Assembly (NCBI GenBank): GCA_019416065.1
Contig: DXYB01000011.1
Coordinates: 1-48,918 of the forward strand
Direction of reading: 5' to 3'
Length of the DNA: 48,918 bases
Origin: Acidaminococcus sp.
GTDB lineage: Bacteria; Bacillota; Negativicutes; Acidaminococcales; Acidaminococcaceae
Shown here: one piece after another, positions 16,078 to 24,026 of the stretch
Position numbering within the stretch: the stretch's first letter is position 1
Layout of the letters: each line of letters begins with the position of its first letter
The notes under the pieces: generated by a model
The model's input: the letters and a program-made list of their open reading frames with translations, nothing else
Told to the model about the DNA's origin: nothing
Database searches by the model: none
Position numbers and translations under genes: made by a program

Positions 16078-17868
16078 TTAAGGATTTACCAACGCCCCCA
16101 GCAGTTGTTGTGCTTCTTTTTTTTGGGCAGCTATGGGTACATCTTCGGATAAGGGTACCACATTGGCTATAGGAGATATGGTTTGCCCGGGCAGTTGCCG
16201 ATTATAAAAGGACTCCAGCTCTGTATCCTCGTTAGTGAGAGCATAAAAAATATTCATGCCTTTGATGGTAACAGCCACCGGTTTCCCGCCTTTTTGGTAA
16301 CGTATCGGAGCAAGTGACAATAAATATTTATAGGCCATTTCCGGCATCAATTCCTGGAGGACTTTTCGTTTATAACTATATTTAGCATCCAGGATCAGAT
16401 AATTTTCTCTGTATCCCTGCTGCCATTTTAGCACATAGTCCGGGGTATAGTGATGTCCTTCTTCCAGGGCTCTATACGCATACGTAGTACTCCGGTATAA
16501 ATGGATCCCGGTCTTTTCCCCCTCGTCTACATCACTGAGCGTAGGCTGGAAATATAAGGTAAGGGTCTCCCCCTTTTTGGTAAATTCGAACACATTGTGA
16601 TAGGCCGCGCCCCGGGGATCCCTCCGTCCGTAATTCTGGTGTCTGGCTCCTGTCAAACAATATCCCAGGCCACGCATCCATAAAAGGAGCTTTACCAGTA
16701 CATAGACTTCATACACAAAGGTATTTTCATATAGGCCCAACAACATATTTTCCCGGGGAAAATGCCGGTCTGTCTGTTTATACCAACGATGAATACACCA
16801 GTAAATCCGCCGGTATTGCGGGATCCTAAAAAACGGCTCTGTTGGTTCTGGTTGCGTCCGGCAATCCAAAGGCGATACAGGCAGTATGTTAGTGTACAGC
16901 CCCAATAATTCCCGGGCTTTTTCCTCCAGATCCTTACAAATCTTACGAAAGTCACGGACTTTTTCCTGGGCGTTTTCATATAAGACATAGGAAGATAGCA
17001 AATAGCCATCCCGCGTTTTTTCTGGTAAATCCAATGTCTCCAGAACGGACTGGATTTCTTTTTCCATCTCTTCCAATTCAAAAAGTAAACGTTGTAAAAA
17101 CCCTAAGACAACTTGGTTTTCATACACATCCCGGCTGATCTGGTGCTGTGGCATTAGCATTTTTTCAGGCAGGTAGTGTTTGTCAGCCCAGGAAATCCCG
17201 TCCACCGATTGGCGGAGATACTCTGGATGCTGCACCAGATACTGCAGGGAACGGGCATTGACCTGCTGGACTTTCTCTGTCCAGTCAACCACTTCTGTTG
17301 CAGCCAGTGTACTGCGGCAGTTGGCCTTAAAAAATCCGTAGGTTTCTTCGTAAACGTGAAGAATATTTTCTAAAAGCTGCAAACTAGAACGAAAGTCCTG
17401 CACCGGAGCCGCTTCTTCAGAAGTTTTTCGCTCCCCTTTAGCCGCTAGCAGCACTTCCTGATGGGCATAGATGGTTTCCAGCATGGATTTTAAATTTTTT
17501 TGTTGCCGGGATGGAGAAATGAGTACAGGGAGCCATTCGCTATAAAGTGTTTCTTGCTCTCCATTTTTCCGTTTAACGGTAATTTCCAGTTCTACAAGGC
17601 CCATATAGTAGGCAAATAACGTTCCATTGCTGTGAAATATACCGCTAGCTGGATCAAAGTACCCATTAACGGGTTTTCCATTTAGAGAAATTGCCATATC
17701 TGTCACGGCTTCCTCTAGATCCACCTTCACGCCATAGGTAAGATTTTCCCGTACCCCTGTATTTTGACAGGCTTTCAGTACAGTTTCAGGAGCATAAATA
17801 CCGGGTTCCCGGTAAAGTCGGATGGGCAAGAGTCTTCCTCCTTCTTCCAATAAGGTCACGTATTCCAT
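16078..17868 (-). CDS. DUF2357 / PD-(D/E)XK nuclease, McrC-like subunit
   Basis: The 596-residue protein fits the DUF2357-DUF524 (PD-(D/E)XK type 7) architecture of McrC-like effectors. Residues 1-240 are a beta-rich region followed by helices; YENQVVLGFLQRLL near 249-262 begins a helical stalk (255-325). The nuclease domain follows, with E387 (FVYEVYVLVKLL), D477 (YTPDYVLK) and D494-A-K496 (LILDAKYSYK), which is a complete D-(D/E)xK set with the helix glutamate. It should cut DNA when driven by the AAA+ motor encoded 9 bases upstream. No methylase or specificity subunit is nearby, so a type IV-like role against modified or invading DNA is the best inference. Confidence 0.82.
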   Translation of the reverse strand: MEYVTLLEEGGRLLPIRLYREPGIYAPETVLKACQNTGVRENLTYGVKVDLEEAVTDMAISLNGKPVNGYFDPASGIFHSNGTLFAYYMGLVELEITVKRKNGEQETLYSEWLPVLISPSRQQKNLKSMLETIYAHQEVLLAAKGERKTSEEAAPVQDFRSSLQLLENILHVYEETYGFFKANCRSTLAATEVVDWTEKVQQVNARSLQYLVQHPEYLRQSVDGISWADKHYLPEKMLMPQHQISRDVYENQVVLGFLQRLLFELEEMEKEIQSVLETLDLPEKTRDGYLLSSYVLYENAQEKVRDFRKICKDLEEKARELLGLYTNILPVSPLDCRTQPEPTEPFFRIPQYRRIYWCIHRWYKQTDRHFPRENMLLGLYENTFVYEVYVLVKLLLWMRGLGYCLTGARHQNYGRRDPRGAAYHNVFEFTKKGETLTLYFQPTLSDVDEGEKTGIHLYRSTTYAYRALEEGHHYTPDYVLKWQQGYRENYLILDAKYSYKRKVLQELMPEMAYKYLLSLAPIRYQKGGKPVAVTIKGMNIFYALTNEDTELESFYNRQLPGQTISPIANVVPLSEDVPIAAQKKEAQQLLGALVNP

Positions 17869-17877
17869 AGTATGTCC

Positions 17878-20790
17878 TTACTGAAAGAACTTGTAAAACT
17901 TCATACGACGATTACCATAGGCAATCATCCGATCCAGCAATGTTGCACTTTGTCGCAGATGATTACTGGAACATGTATCCCGCAGGTTTTGTAAGAACAC
18001 CTCATACTCAGAGCCATGGCCACTGAGTTTAGGCAGAATTTTTTGGGCCACAGCATAATCCAGGGCAATGATACCGGGCTTATTGTCATTTTCTTTCTCC
18101 ATGACCTGGCTGGCAGCTTTCCAGTATTCATGGATAGCGGTGTCGATCCGCGTACTGAGACGGATGTTTTGCTCTTGCAGATGTTCTTTAAGAGAATCAT
18201 AAATCCCTTGCTCTACACGGGAGAAATTGCTGTTTTCCCGGGGAGCAACACCAAAGGCACTCTGCAGCTGCGTCCATGAAATAAGCATACAGTCCTGATC
18301 TGTAAGCCCTCTCCCCATCCGTGGTACATAGTCATTTTCTGGCAGACTAATGATCCACGCCCTGTCTATCAACCTGGGTGACAAAGTCTCAGTGGTATGA
18401 TCATTATTCATGGTGGCCACGAAACGAAGCGTTTGCGGAACATGGATGCTATACCCATTCCCCAAGTTCAGGGTATGGCTTTCTTCCGGATCATCACACA
18501 CGTTCATGAAATCAGCCCAGTAATATTCCATAGGGCTCAGATTGGCTTCGTCCAGCAAAAAGACGAACGGATATTGATGAAGACCTTTTTGTTGCTCTAC
18601 ATCCAAAAGCCGCAGGGATTCAAAAATATCTCGATTACTTTCCTCAAAGGCTTTGGTCAGGGGATTATAGTACCCTATAAAATCTCGTTTACTGGTCCAG
18701 CCCCGTTCTACGGATACCGGTATATAGCGGTTTAAGGTCCCTATCACGTTTTGTGGTCCCAAGCGTTTGTCAAACTGCGTTAGCCCCAGTACCTTGGCCA
18801 TAATATTGCAAATAGAGGTTTTCCCGCTTCCAGGAGCGCCAGAAAATACTGTCAAAAAGCCCTGTGTCAAGCATATAAACAGATTTAAAATCACATTCCG
18901 CCCATATAGGGGCCGTTCTTTTTGTACACAGCTCACTAAATAGTCCAGGAGTTGAGCCGTGGTCATGGAAGAACTGGGGATTTTAGCTACCCATTTGGCC
19001 ATAGCTTCCATATTTTTTTGCTTATCTGTACCCAACTTGGGGGCAGGAGGTCGAACTTTTTTTACTTCCGGATGTGTCTCGGAAAAATCTGCTATAAATT
19101 GTTTTACCCAATCCTGTTTTTTTTGTCGAATAAGATACTTATATAAAAATGCACCTACCTTATCATTGACTTCCTGCATATTTTCCGCATGCTGTAGAAG
19201 GGTTTCAATCCTTGCAATGCGCTCCTCACGAATGGATTGTGGGACCATTGCAAAAAGCGCATGTCTTTGCCGATCTAAAAATTCACGAAGCTTTTGCGGT
19301 GAAATTTCTTCCGTTTCTCCCAATTTTCCCAAAGCTTGCAGTAGTGCAGCGTCCGGCATAAGGTCCTCAGTATGGGTTAGGGAGCTGGGTCGCAGTTGGT
19401 ATAAATCCCAGCTGTTTTTTTCCTGGCGGCTAGCAAGTGTCCCATCTGCCGGGGTTATCGTTACAACTTGCAGGGCTGCCGCATTATAGACGTCTAAAAG
19501 ATACTGGTGATCCGGAACATTAGGTTGTAAATAATATCCGTAGCGGTTACTATGGAAAATAATATAAGGGCCTGCTACTTGTCCACTTGTAAGGCGCAGA
19601 AAGATCTTTTCCCCCTTATAAATATGGGAATCTCGGATCCGCACTATAGCATTCTGTGATAGGGAATCTTGAAGGCAACTTTCTGGCAGCAAGGTATAAA
19701 GTCCCAGTTCATCACCAAAGCGTAAACTACCATTTTTTATGGCATCCACACCGGCGATGCGACATCCGGTAGCCCGCAGATTTCCACGCCCATCCTTATT
19801 TTCCAGTAAGTCTTCCGGGGTAAACCGGAGAAAAATCAGATCGTTTTCGTGGAAGTGCTCTTCCATAAATTTCTGATCTGGATAGGTGTAGCTCAGGTTA
19901 AGGTTCTGATATTGTTGGGAATTGGGCAACAGTGATGACAAGGACTCCTGGGAAAGGGCCGTATATTCTTTACCATCCCAAGTTCCTAGTGGAACAAAAT
20001 TATAAAAATTATCTACGATATTGATTTTTCCCACATACCAGATCCCTTCTGGTAAGGGGTTCGTAGCAACTGGCTTATCGGGGTCTTCGGTAGTAGGAAT
20101 ACCATTTTCTGCGGCGCTAGCATCGCTTGTCTCAGTATGATCTGTCTGAGCGTTTTTTTCTTCTAGTGATGGAACTAATTTTTCATCAGGTAAAGCCTCC
20201 CGTATGGTATCTGATTCGTTCTTAGCATCGTCCTGTTTTAGCGCTTGCCAACGGGTTGTCATTACCCGATTGACCCCTTGCTTGACCTCTTCTGCGATGG
20301 GAATTTGCAGCAACTTAAAGGAAAACCATAAGATATCCAATCGGAAGGAAAAACCTTTTTCTTTAAATATTTCCTGACATTTTCCAGCAAAGGCAGCCAT
20401 TTGCGTTACGTCATAGTTTTGAATCTGGGACCATTTTTTTTCGTCTTCGCCTAACAGCGTTTTCAAGGTAATTTTTGTGTCCAACAAAAACAGGGTAGCA
20501 ATATTATTTCCCATGCTTACATAGGACGGGTCCCCTGCCTTATAGAGTTCAACGGCAATAGGTCGCATTTGCCGCTGCACGCGCAGAGAATTTTTGGTCA
20601 GTTTTCCCAGGCGCATAATATATTTACGGTACTGATTATTTTTGGCCCGGATAGGATGGATCATGGTCTCCATAGGGACAAAATCAAAAAGCAGTTTCAG
20701 CTCGGTGTCTGAAGCTATTTCCGGCAGATTGTCCGGCAACTGGAGGCCAAATTTTGCCTCCATCCTGGCATTTTCTCTTGCTGATCTCAT
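17878..20790 (-). CDS. McrB-like AAA+ ATPase with large unassigned N-terminal half
   Basis: A 970-residue protein. Residues ~605-970 form an AAA+ module: Walker A GAPGSGKTS (651-659), Walker B FVFLLDEAN (742-750), sensor-1 FVATMNND (790-797) and an arginine-finger segment SPRLIDRA (804-811). It resembles McrB/MoxR-type motors but with DEAN, not the GTPase-associated sequences of E. coli McrB. Residues 1-185 are mainly helical; 185-248 are acidic, Ser/Thr/Asp-rich and probably a flexible linker; 249-445 look beta-rich; 480-600 are helical. I recognise no known domain in 1-600, which may be the target-recognition part. The start has GGAGG. With the nuclease gene it forms a two-gene defence-like operon. 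Confidence 0.75.
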   Translation of the reverse strand: MRSARENARMEAKFGLQLPDNLPEIASDTELKLLFDFVPMETMIHPIRAKNNQYRKYIMRLGKLTKNSLRVQRQMRPIAVELYKAGDPSYVSMGNNIATLFLLDTKITLKTLLGEDEKKWSQIQNYDVTQMAAFAGKCQEIFKEKGFSFRLDILWFSFKLLQIPIAEEVKQGVNRVMTTRWQALKQDDAKNESDTIREALPDEKLVPSLEEKNAQTDHTETSDASAAENGIPTTEDPDKPVATNPLPEGIWYVGKINIVDNFYNFVPLGTWDGKEYTALSQESLSSLLPNSQQYQNLNLSYTYPDQKFMEEHFHENDLIFLRFTPEDLLENKDGRGNLRATGCRIAGVDAIKNGSLRFGDELGLYTLLPESCLQDSLSQNAIVRIRDSHIYKGEKIFLRLTSGQVAGPYIIFHSNRYGYYLQPNVPDHQYLLDVYNAAALQVVTITPADGTLASRQEKNSWDLYQLRPSSLTHTEDLMPDAALLQALGKLGETEEISPQKLREFLDRQRHALFAMVPQSIREERIARIETLLQHAENMQEVNDKVGAFLYKYLIRQKKQDWVKQFIADFSETHPEVKKVRPPAPKLGTDKQKNMEAMAKWVAKIPSSSMTTAQLLDYLVSCVQKERPLYGRNVILNLFICLTQGFLTVFSGAPGSGKTSICNIMAKVLGLTQFDKRLGPQNVIGTLNRYIPVSVERGWTSKRDFIGYYNPLTKAFEESNRDIFESLRLLDVEQQKGLHQYPFVFLLDEANLSPMEYYWADFMNVCDDPEESHTLNLGNGYSIHVPQTLRFVATMNNDHTTETLSPRLIDRAWIISLPENDYVPRMGRGLTDQDCMLISWTQLQSAFGVAPRENSNFSRVEQGIYDSLKEHLQEQNIRLSTRIDTAIHEYWKAASQVMEKENDNKPGIIALDYAVAQKILPKLSGHGSEYEVFLQNLRDTCSSNHLRQSATLLDRMIAYGNRRMKFYKFFQ

Positions 20791-20824
20791 ACCAAGCCTC
20801 CAAACTGTATAAATGATACTATAT

Positions 20825-20854
20825 AAAAAATGCTAAGTTTCTTGTGAACAAGAA
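20825..20854 (-). terminator. Weak hairpin after radA
   Basis: TTCTTG-TGAA-CAAGAA (20839-20854) is a 6-bp inverted repeat just past the radA stop; nine bases later the minus strand has TTTTTT (20830-20825). This is a poor terminator by spacing and could equally be an operator palindrome upstream of the McrB-like gene, whose start is 49 bases away. Confidence 0.35.
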
Positions 20855-20866
20855 TAGTAGCAGCCA

Positions 20867-22234
20867 TTAGGAAAAGAAGGCTTCCAAAGCTTCTTCCACA
20901 GTCCGCACTTGGATTACATGATTGGGGACTTTGCCCTCTGGGAAGCTGTTCCATGGGACTACGAATTTATGAAAGCCCAATTGTGCGGCTTCTTTAATTC
21001 TCCGCTCGGTAAGACCGATGCGGCGCAGTTCACCAGTGAGTCCCACTTCTCCCAGTGCTAGGATCCCAGTAGGCAGGGCACAATTGCGGTAACTGGAAAC
21101 AAGAGCCCCTACTATGGCAAGATCTGCTGCTGGTTCTTTAATTTTCATGCCCCCTACGGCACTAACATAGGCATCCTGATCTCCAAAATTCATGCCACAG
21201 CGTTTTTCCAGTACAGCCAACAGCATATTGACCCGGTTAAAATCCACACCTACCACTGTGCGTCTAGGAAGACCAAAAGGTGTATGGCTGACAAGGGCCT
21301 GGATTTCAGATAAGATGGGACGATTTCCTTCTACTACAGCAGTTATAGCACTGCCTGGTACCGCTTGCGAACGGGTTTCCAGAAACAATCCTGAGGGATT
21401 AGACACTTCTTTTAACCCCTCTTCTTCCATGGAAAAAATGCCGCTTTCACTGGTGGAACCAAACCTATTTTTTAATGCGCGCAATACGCGGTAGGTATAC
21501 GAACGGTCCCCTTCAAACTGGAGCACCACATCCACCATGTGTTCCAGTAGGCGGGGACCTGCAATATTTCCTTCTTTGGTCACGTGTCCGATGATAATTA
21601 CGGCAATTCCTGTTTCTTTGGCAAAGGTAAGCAGTTTAGCCGTGCATTCCCGCACTTGCCCCACGCTGCCAGCAGCTGTTTCCAGTTCCTCATTGTACAT
21701 CGTCTGGATAGAGTCAATCACTAGAAGTTTAGACATGACTTGCCGGGCTTCGGTTAAAATGGTGCCTAGCTCCGTCGCCGTCATAATTTGAAGGTTCTCA
21801 CTGGCTTGTCCCAGTCTTTCGGCACGCATCGCTGTCTGGGCTTCGCTTTCTTCACCGGAAACATAGAGAACTTTTTCTCCATGGGACGCCGTTTTCATGG
21901 ATACATCCAGCGTTATGGTGGATTTGCCTATACCAGGAGACCCAGCCAAAAGGAGCAACGAGCCCGGAACAATCCCGCCTCCCAGAACGCGGTCAAATTC
22001 ACGGATACTGGTTTTAAGACGTGAAACTTTCACCATAGCCACTTGTCCAATGGTTTTGGGTTTGGGCCGTTCTGTCACTTGCAAATAGGAAGGACGCTGC
22101 TTGGTAGGGGTTGTCTGTGCTTCTGCTTCTTCCACCAGCGTATCCCACTTGCCACATTCCGGGCATTTACCCAGCCATTTGGCACTGGCATACCCGCAAT
22201 TTTGGCAAACATAACGGGTTTTCGTCTTAACCAC
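20867..22234 (-). CDS. radA: DNA repair protein RadA
   Basis: A 455-residue RadA (Sms): an N-terminal zinc finger with C10, C13, C24 and C27; a RecA-like ATPase with Walker A GSPGIGKST (98-106); the family-specific KNRFGS motif around residue 255; and a C-terminal Lon-like domain (AVGGMKIKEPAADLAI, ALGEVGLTGELR). It is a branch-migration helicase in recombination. The start lies 8 bases inside ctsR. In many Firmicutes it closes the ctsR-mcsA-mcsB-clpC-radA operon; here it directly follows ctsR. Confidence 0.96.
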   Translation of the reverse strand: MVKTKTRYVCQNCGYASAKWLGKCPECGKWDTLVEEAEAQTTPTKQRPSYLQVTERPKPKTIGQVAMVKVSRLKTSIREFDRVLGGGIVPGSLLLLAGSPGIGKSTITLDVSMKTASHGEKVLYVSGEESEAQTAMRAERLGQASENLQIMTATELGTILTEARQVMSKLLVIDSIQTMYNEELETAAGSVGQVRECTAKLLTFAKETGIAVIIIGHVTKEGNIAGPRLLEHMVDVVLQFEGDRSYTYRVLRALKNRFGSTSESGIFSMEEEGLKEVSNPSGLFLETRSQAVPGSAITAVVEGNRPILSEIQALVSHTPFGLPRRTVVGVDFNRVNMLLAVLEKRCGMNFGDQDAYVSAVGGMKIKEPAADLAIVGALVSSYRNCALPTGILALGEVGLTGELRRIGLTERRIKEAAQLGFHKFVVPWNSFPEGKVPNHVIQVRTVEEALEAFFS

Positions 22235-22673
22235 GATGACTCTCCTCCAGCATTGTACGGTAAGCGCTTTTAATGATTTGTAGTTTTTCTTCCGTTGCTA
22301 CATGATCCCCTAAAATAGCAAGAAAATATCGCAATATACTGGCTTCCCGTGGTGTAATCATTCGATTCTGCTGCAGGATGCCAACCAGTTCTTCTCCTGT
22401 TTCAATCTTTTTAACCGGCGGCAGTGCATTGGGTGTGGGCATCTGCGGCTGGGGCAGACGAACAATCCGAATGAAGCCTCCATTCCCACGCTTGGATTCT
22501 ACTTCAAACCCCCTGTCCGGGGTAAAACGGGTAGTCAGGGTATACGTAATTTGGCTAGGTGCACAGGATAATTTTTCCGCCAATTGGCTGCGTTTCACAT
22601 TGACAGTATCTTCTTCCCCTGCAAACAGTTCCTGAATAATAAATTGTTCTATTACATCTGCTACATTTCGCAT
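22227..22673 (-). CDS. ctsR: Transcriptional repressor CtsR
   Basis: A 148-residue CtsR, class III heat-shock repressor: the winged-helix part (RNVADVIEQFIIQELF, KLSCAPSQITYTLTTRFTPDRGF) with the Gly-rich wing RGNGGFIRIVRL, then the dimerisation domain (MITPREASILRYFL). In Bacillus it represses clp genes and is controlled by McsA/McsB and ClpC. Those genes are not beside it here; radA follows with an 8-base overlap. GGAGG precedes the start. The promoter just upstream carries two GTCAAA repeats, consistent with autoregulation. Confidence 0.95.
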   Translation of the reverse strand: MRNVADVIEQFIIQELFAGEEDTVNVKRSQLAEKLSCAPSQITYTLTTRFTPDRGFEVESKRGNGGFIRIVRLPQPQMPTPNALPPVKKIETGEELVGILQQNRMITPREASILRYFLAILGDHVATEEKLQIIKSAYRTMLEESHRG

Positions 22674-22719
22674 TGTACAAACCTCCCTGTGGAAAGTGCT
22701 AAGACTTTCTTACAGGATT

Positions 22720-22748
22720 ATTATATTTGACTTTTTGACATTTTTCAA
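22720..22748 (-). promoter_or_regulatory. ctsR promoter with embedded GTCAAA direct repeats
   Basis: On the minus strand TTGAAA (22748-22743) and TATAAT (22725-22720) are separated by exactly 17 bases. The spacer contains GTCAAA twice, separated by AA. The CtsR box is a direct repeat of GGTCAAA-type heptads; the usual gap is longer (period of about 10 bases, here 8), so this is a probable but atypical operator. Confidence 0.7.
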
Positions 22749-22749
22749 G

Positions 22750-22767
22750 AGGGAGGCAAGCCTCCCT
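22750..22767 (-). terminator. Short GC-rich hairpin after the aminotransferase gene
   Basis: AGGGAGGC and GCCTCCCT (22750-22757 and 22760-22767) form a tight stem 9 bases past the aminotransferase stop. There is no T-run on the minus strand, so termination would be weak. The hairpin abuts the -35 of the ctsR promoter. Confidence 0.35.
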
Positions 22768-22775
22768 TTATCCTG

Positions 22776-23963
22776 CTACTTCTTGTACTCTTGCGCCAGT
22801 TTTTTAAAGAGCGACAGACTCTTCTCTATGGTGCTACGGGAAATGCAGTAACTGGCCCGGAAATAACCAGGACAGCCAAAATCTGTACCAGGCACCAGCA
22901 GCAAATCATATTTTTTGGCCCGTTCACAAAATGCATAGTCATCTATTTCCAAACATTTTGGAAATAGATAAAATGCTCCCTGGGGTTTTAAAACCGTAAA
23001 ACCAGCATCTTTTAAGCCCTGGTACAGCAGTTTTCCGTTTTCCTCATAGGGTTTAATATTGGAAGGTTTTCCTGCGCAGCGTGCAACAACCAGCTGCCAC
23101 AGGCTGGGTGCGTTCACATGGCATTCCACGCGGGCCGCCCCGGCAATGGCTCCATAGACTTTAGCAAAATTTGTCACGGCACTAGGAATCACAATATATC
23201 CAATCCGTTCCCCGGGTAAGGAAAAGGATTTGCTGTAGGAATAACACACCAACGTATTCTTATAGTATAGAGGAATGTAAGGGACTTGAATATCTCCATA
23301 AATAATTTCCCTGTAAGGCTCATCACTAATCAGGAAAATCGGGTGCCCATACTCTTTTTCCTTAGATTCCAACAGACTGGTCAATCTTTGAATGGTTTCT
23401 TCCGTATAAACCACACCGCTAGGATTATTGGGAGAATTAACAATGACACCTTTGGTATGAGGTGTCAGCGTTTTTTCAAAAGCAGTAAAATCAATCTGGA
23501 AATCTTCTGTACGAGCAGGAACCACTGTTAGCGTTGCCCCGGTACTTTCTACAAAACAGCGGTATTCTGGAAAAAAAGGAGCAAATACTAGGAACTCATC
23601 TCCTGGTTCTGCCAATGCCTTGAAACAGATGGTGATTGCAGCAGCTGCTCCACTGACCATAAACAGATTGCCAGCCGTAAAGTCCGTACCAAAGCGATGG
23701 TTGATGTCTTTAGCCAGCGTCTCCCGCACCGCTGGATTTCCAGCCGCTACCGTATAACTATGGATATCCTGGGGCGGCAACGTATTCATAATATCCAGCA
23801 CTGCTTGTTTGATATACTCAGGGGCCGGGACATTTGGGTTTCCTAGGCTGAAATCGCAGATATTTTCCGGGCCTACTTCTTTGGCCCGTCTTTGACCATA
23901 TTCAAAAATCGTTCGGATTGTTGATTTTTTAGAACCCAGTTCAAACATCTTTTCATTCACCAT
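22776..23963 (-). CDS. Pyridoxal phosphate-dependent aminotransferase (class I/II)
   Basis: A 395-residue fold-type I aminotransferase. The PLP lysine is in SYSKSFSLPGERIGY, the aspartate that contacts the pyridine nitrogen is in LISDEPYREI, the VNSPNNPSG loop binds substrate, and the C-terminal arginine is probably in YFRASYC. N-terminal FSLGNPNVPAP is typical of the aspartate/aromatic aminotransferase group that acts without chaperones. The exact substrate cannot be read; aspartate or aromatic amino acids are likeliest. GAGGTG lies before the start at 23963. It stands alone between ctsR and the division/envelope group. Confidence 0.88.
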   Translation of the reverse strand: MVNEKMFELGSKKSTIRTIFEYGQRRAKEVGPENICDFSLGNPNVPAPEYIKQAVLDIMNTLPPQDIHSYTVAAGNPAVRETLAKDINHRFGTDFTAGNLFMVSGAAAAITICFKALAEPGDEFLVFAPFFPEYRCFVESTGATLTVVPARTEDFQIDFTAFEKTLTPHTKGVIVNSPNNPSGVVYTEETIQRLTSLLESKEKEYGHPIFLISDEPYREIIYGDIQVPYIPLYYKNTLVCYSYSKSFSLPGERIGYIVIPSAVTNFAKVYGAIAGAARVECHVNAPSLWQLVVARCAGKPSNIKPYEENGKLLYQGLKDAGFTVLKPQGAFYLFPKCLEIDDYAFCERAKKYDLLLVPGTDFGCPGYFRASYCISRSTIEKSLSLFKKLAQEYKK

Positions 23964-24026
23964 ATGTCACACCTCATCTTCCTTACTTGTAATACAGTTC
24001 TTTTGGGGGCAGAGAAAATCTGCTAT

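Noticed and set aside
20791..20866. Sigma-A promoter for the McrB-like gene
   Set aside because: Several AT-rich -10-like hexamers exist (TATAGT, TATACA) but none has a -35 at acceptable distance, so no site is claimed.
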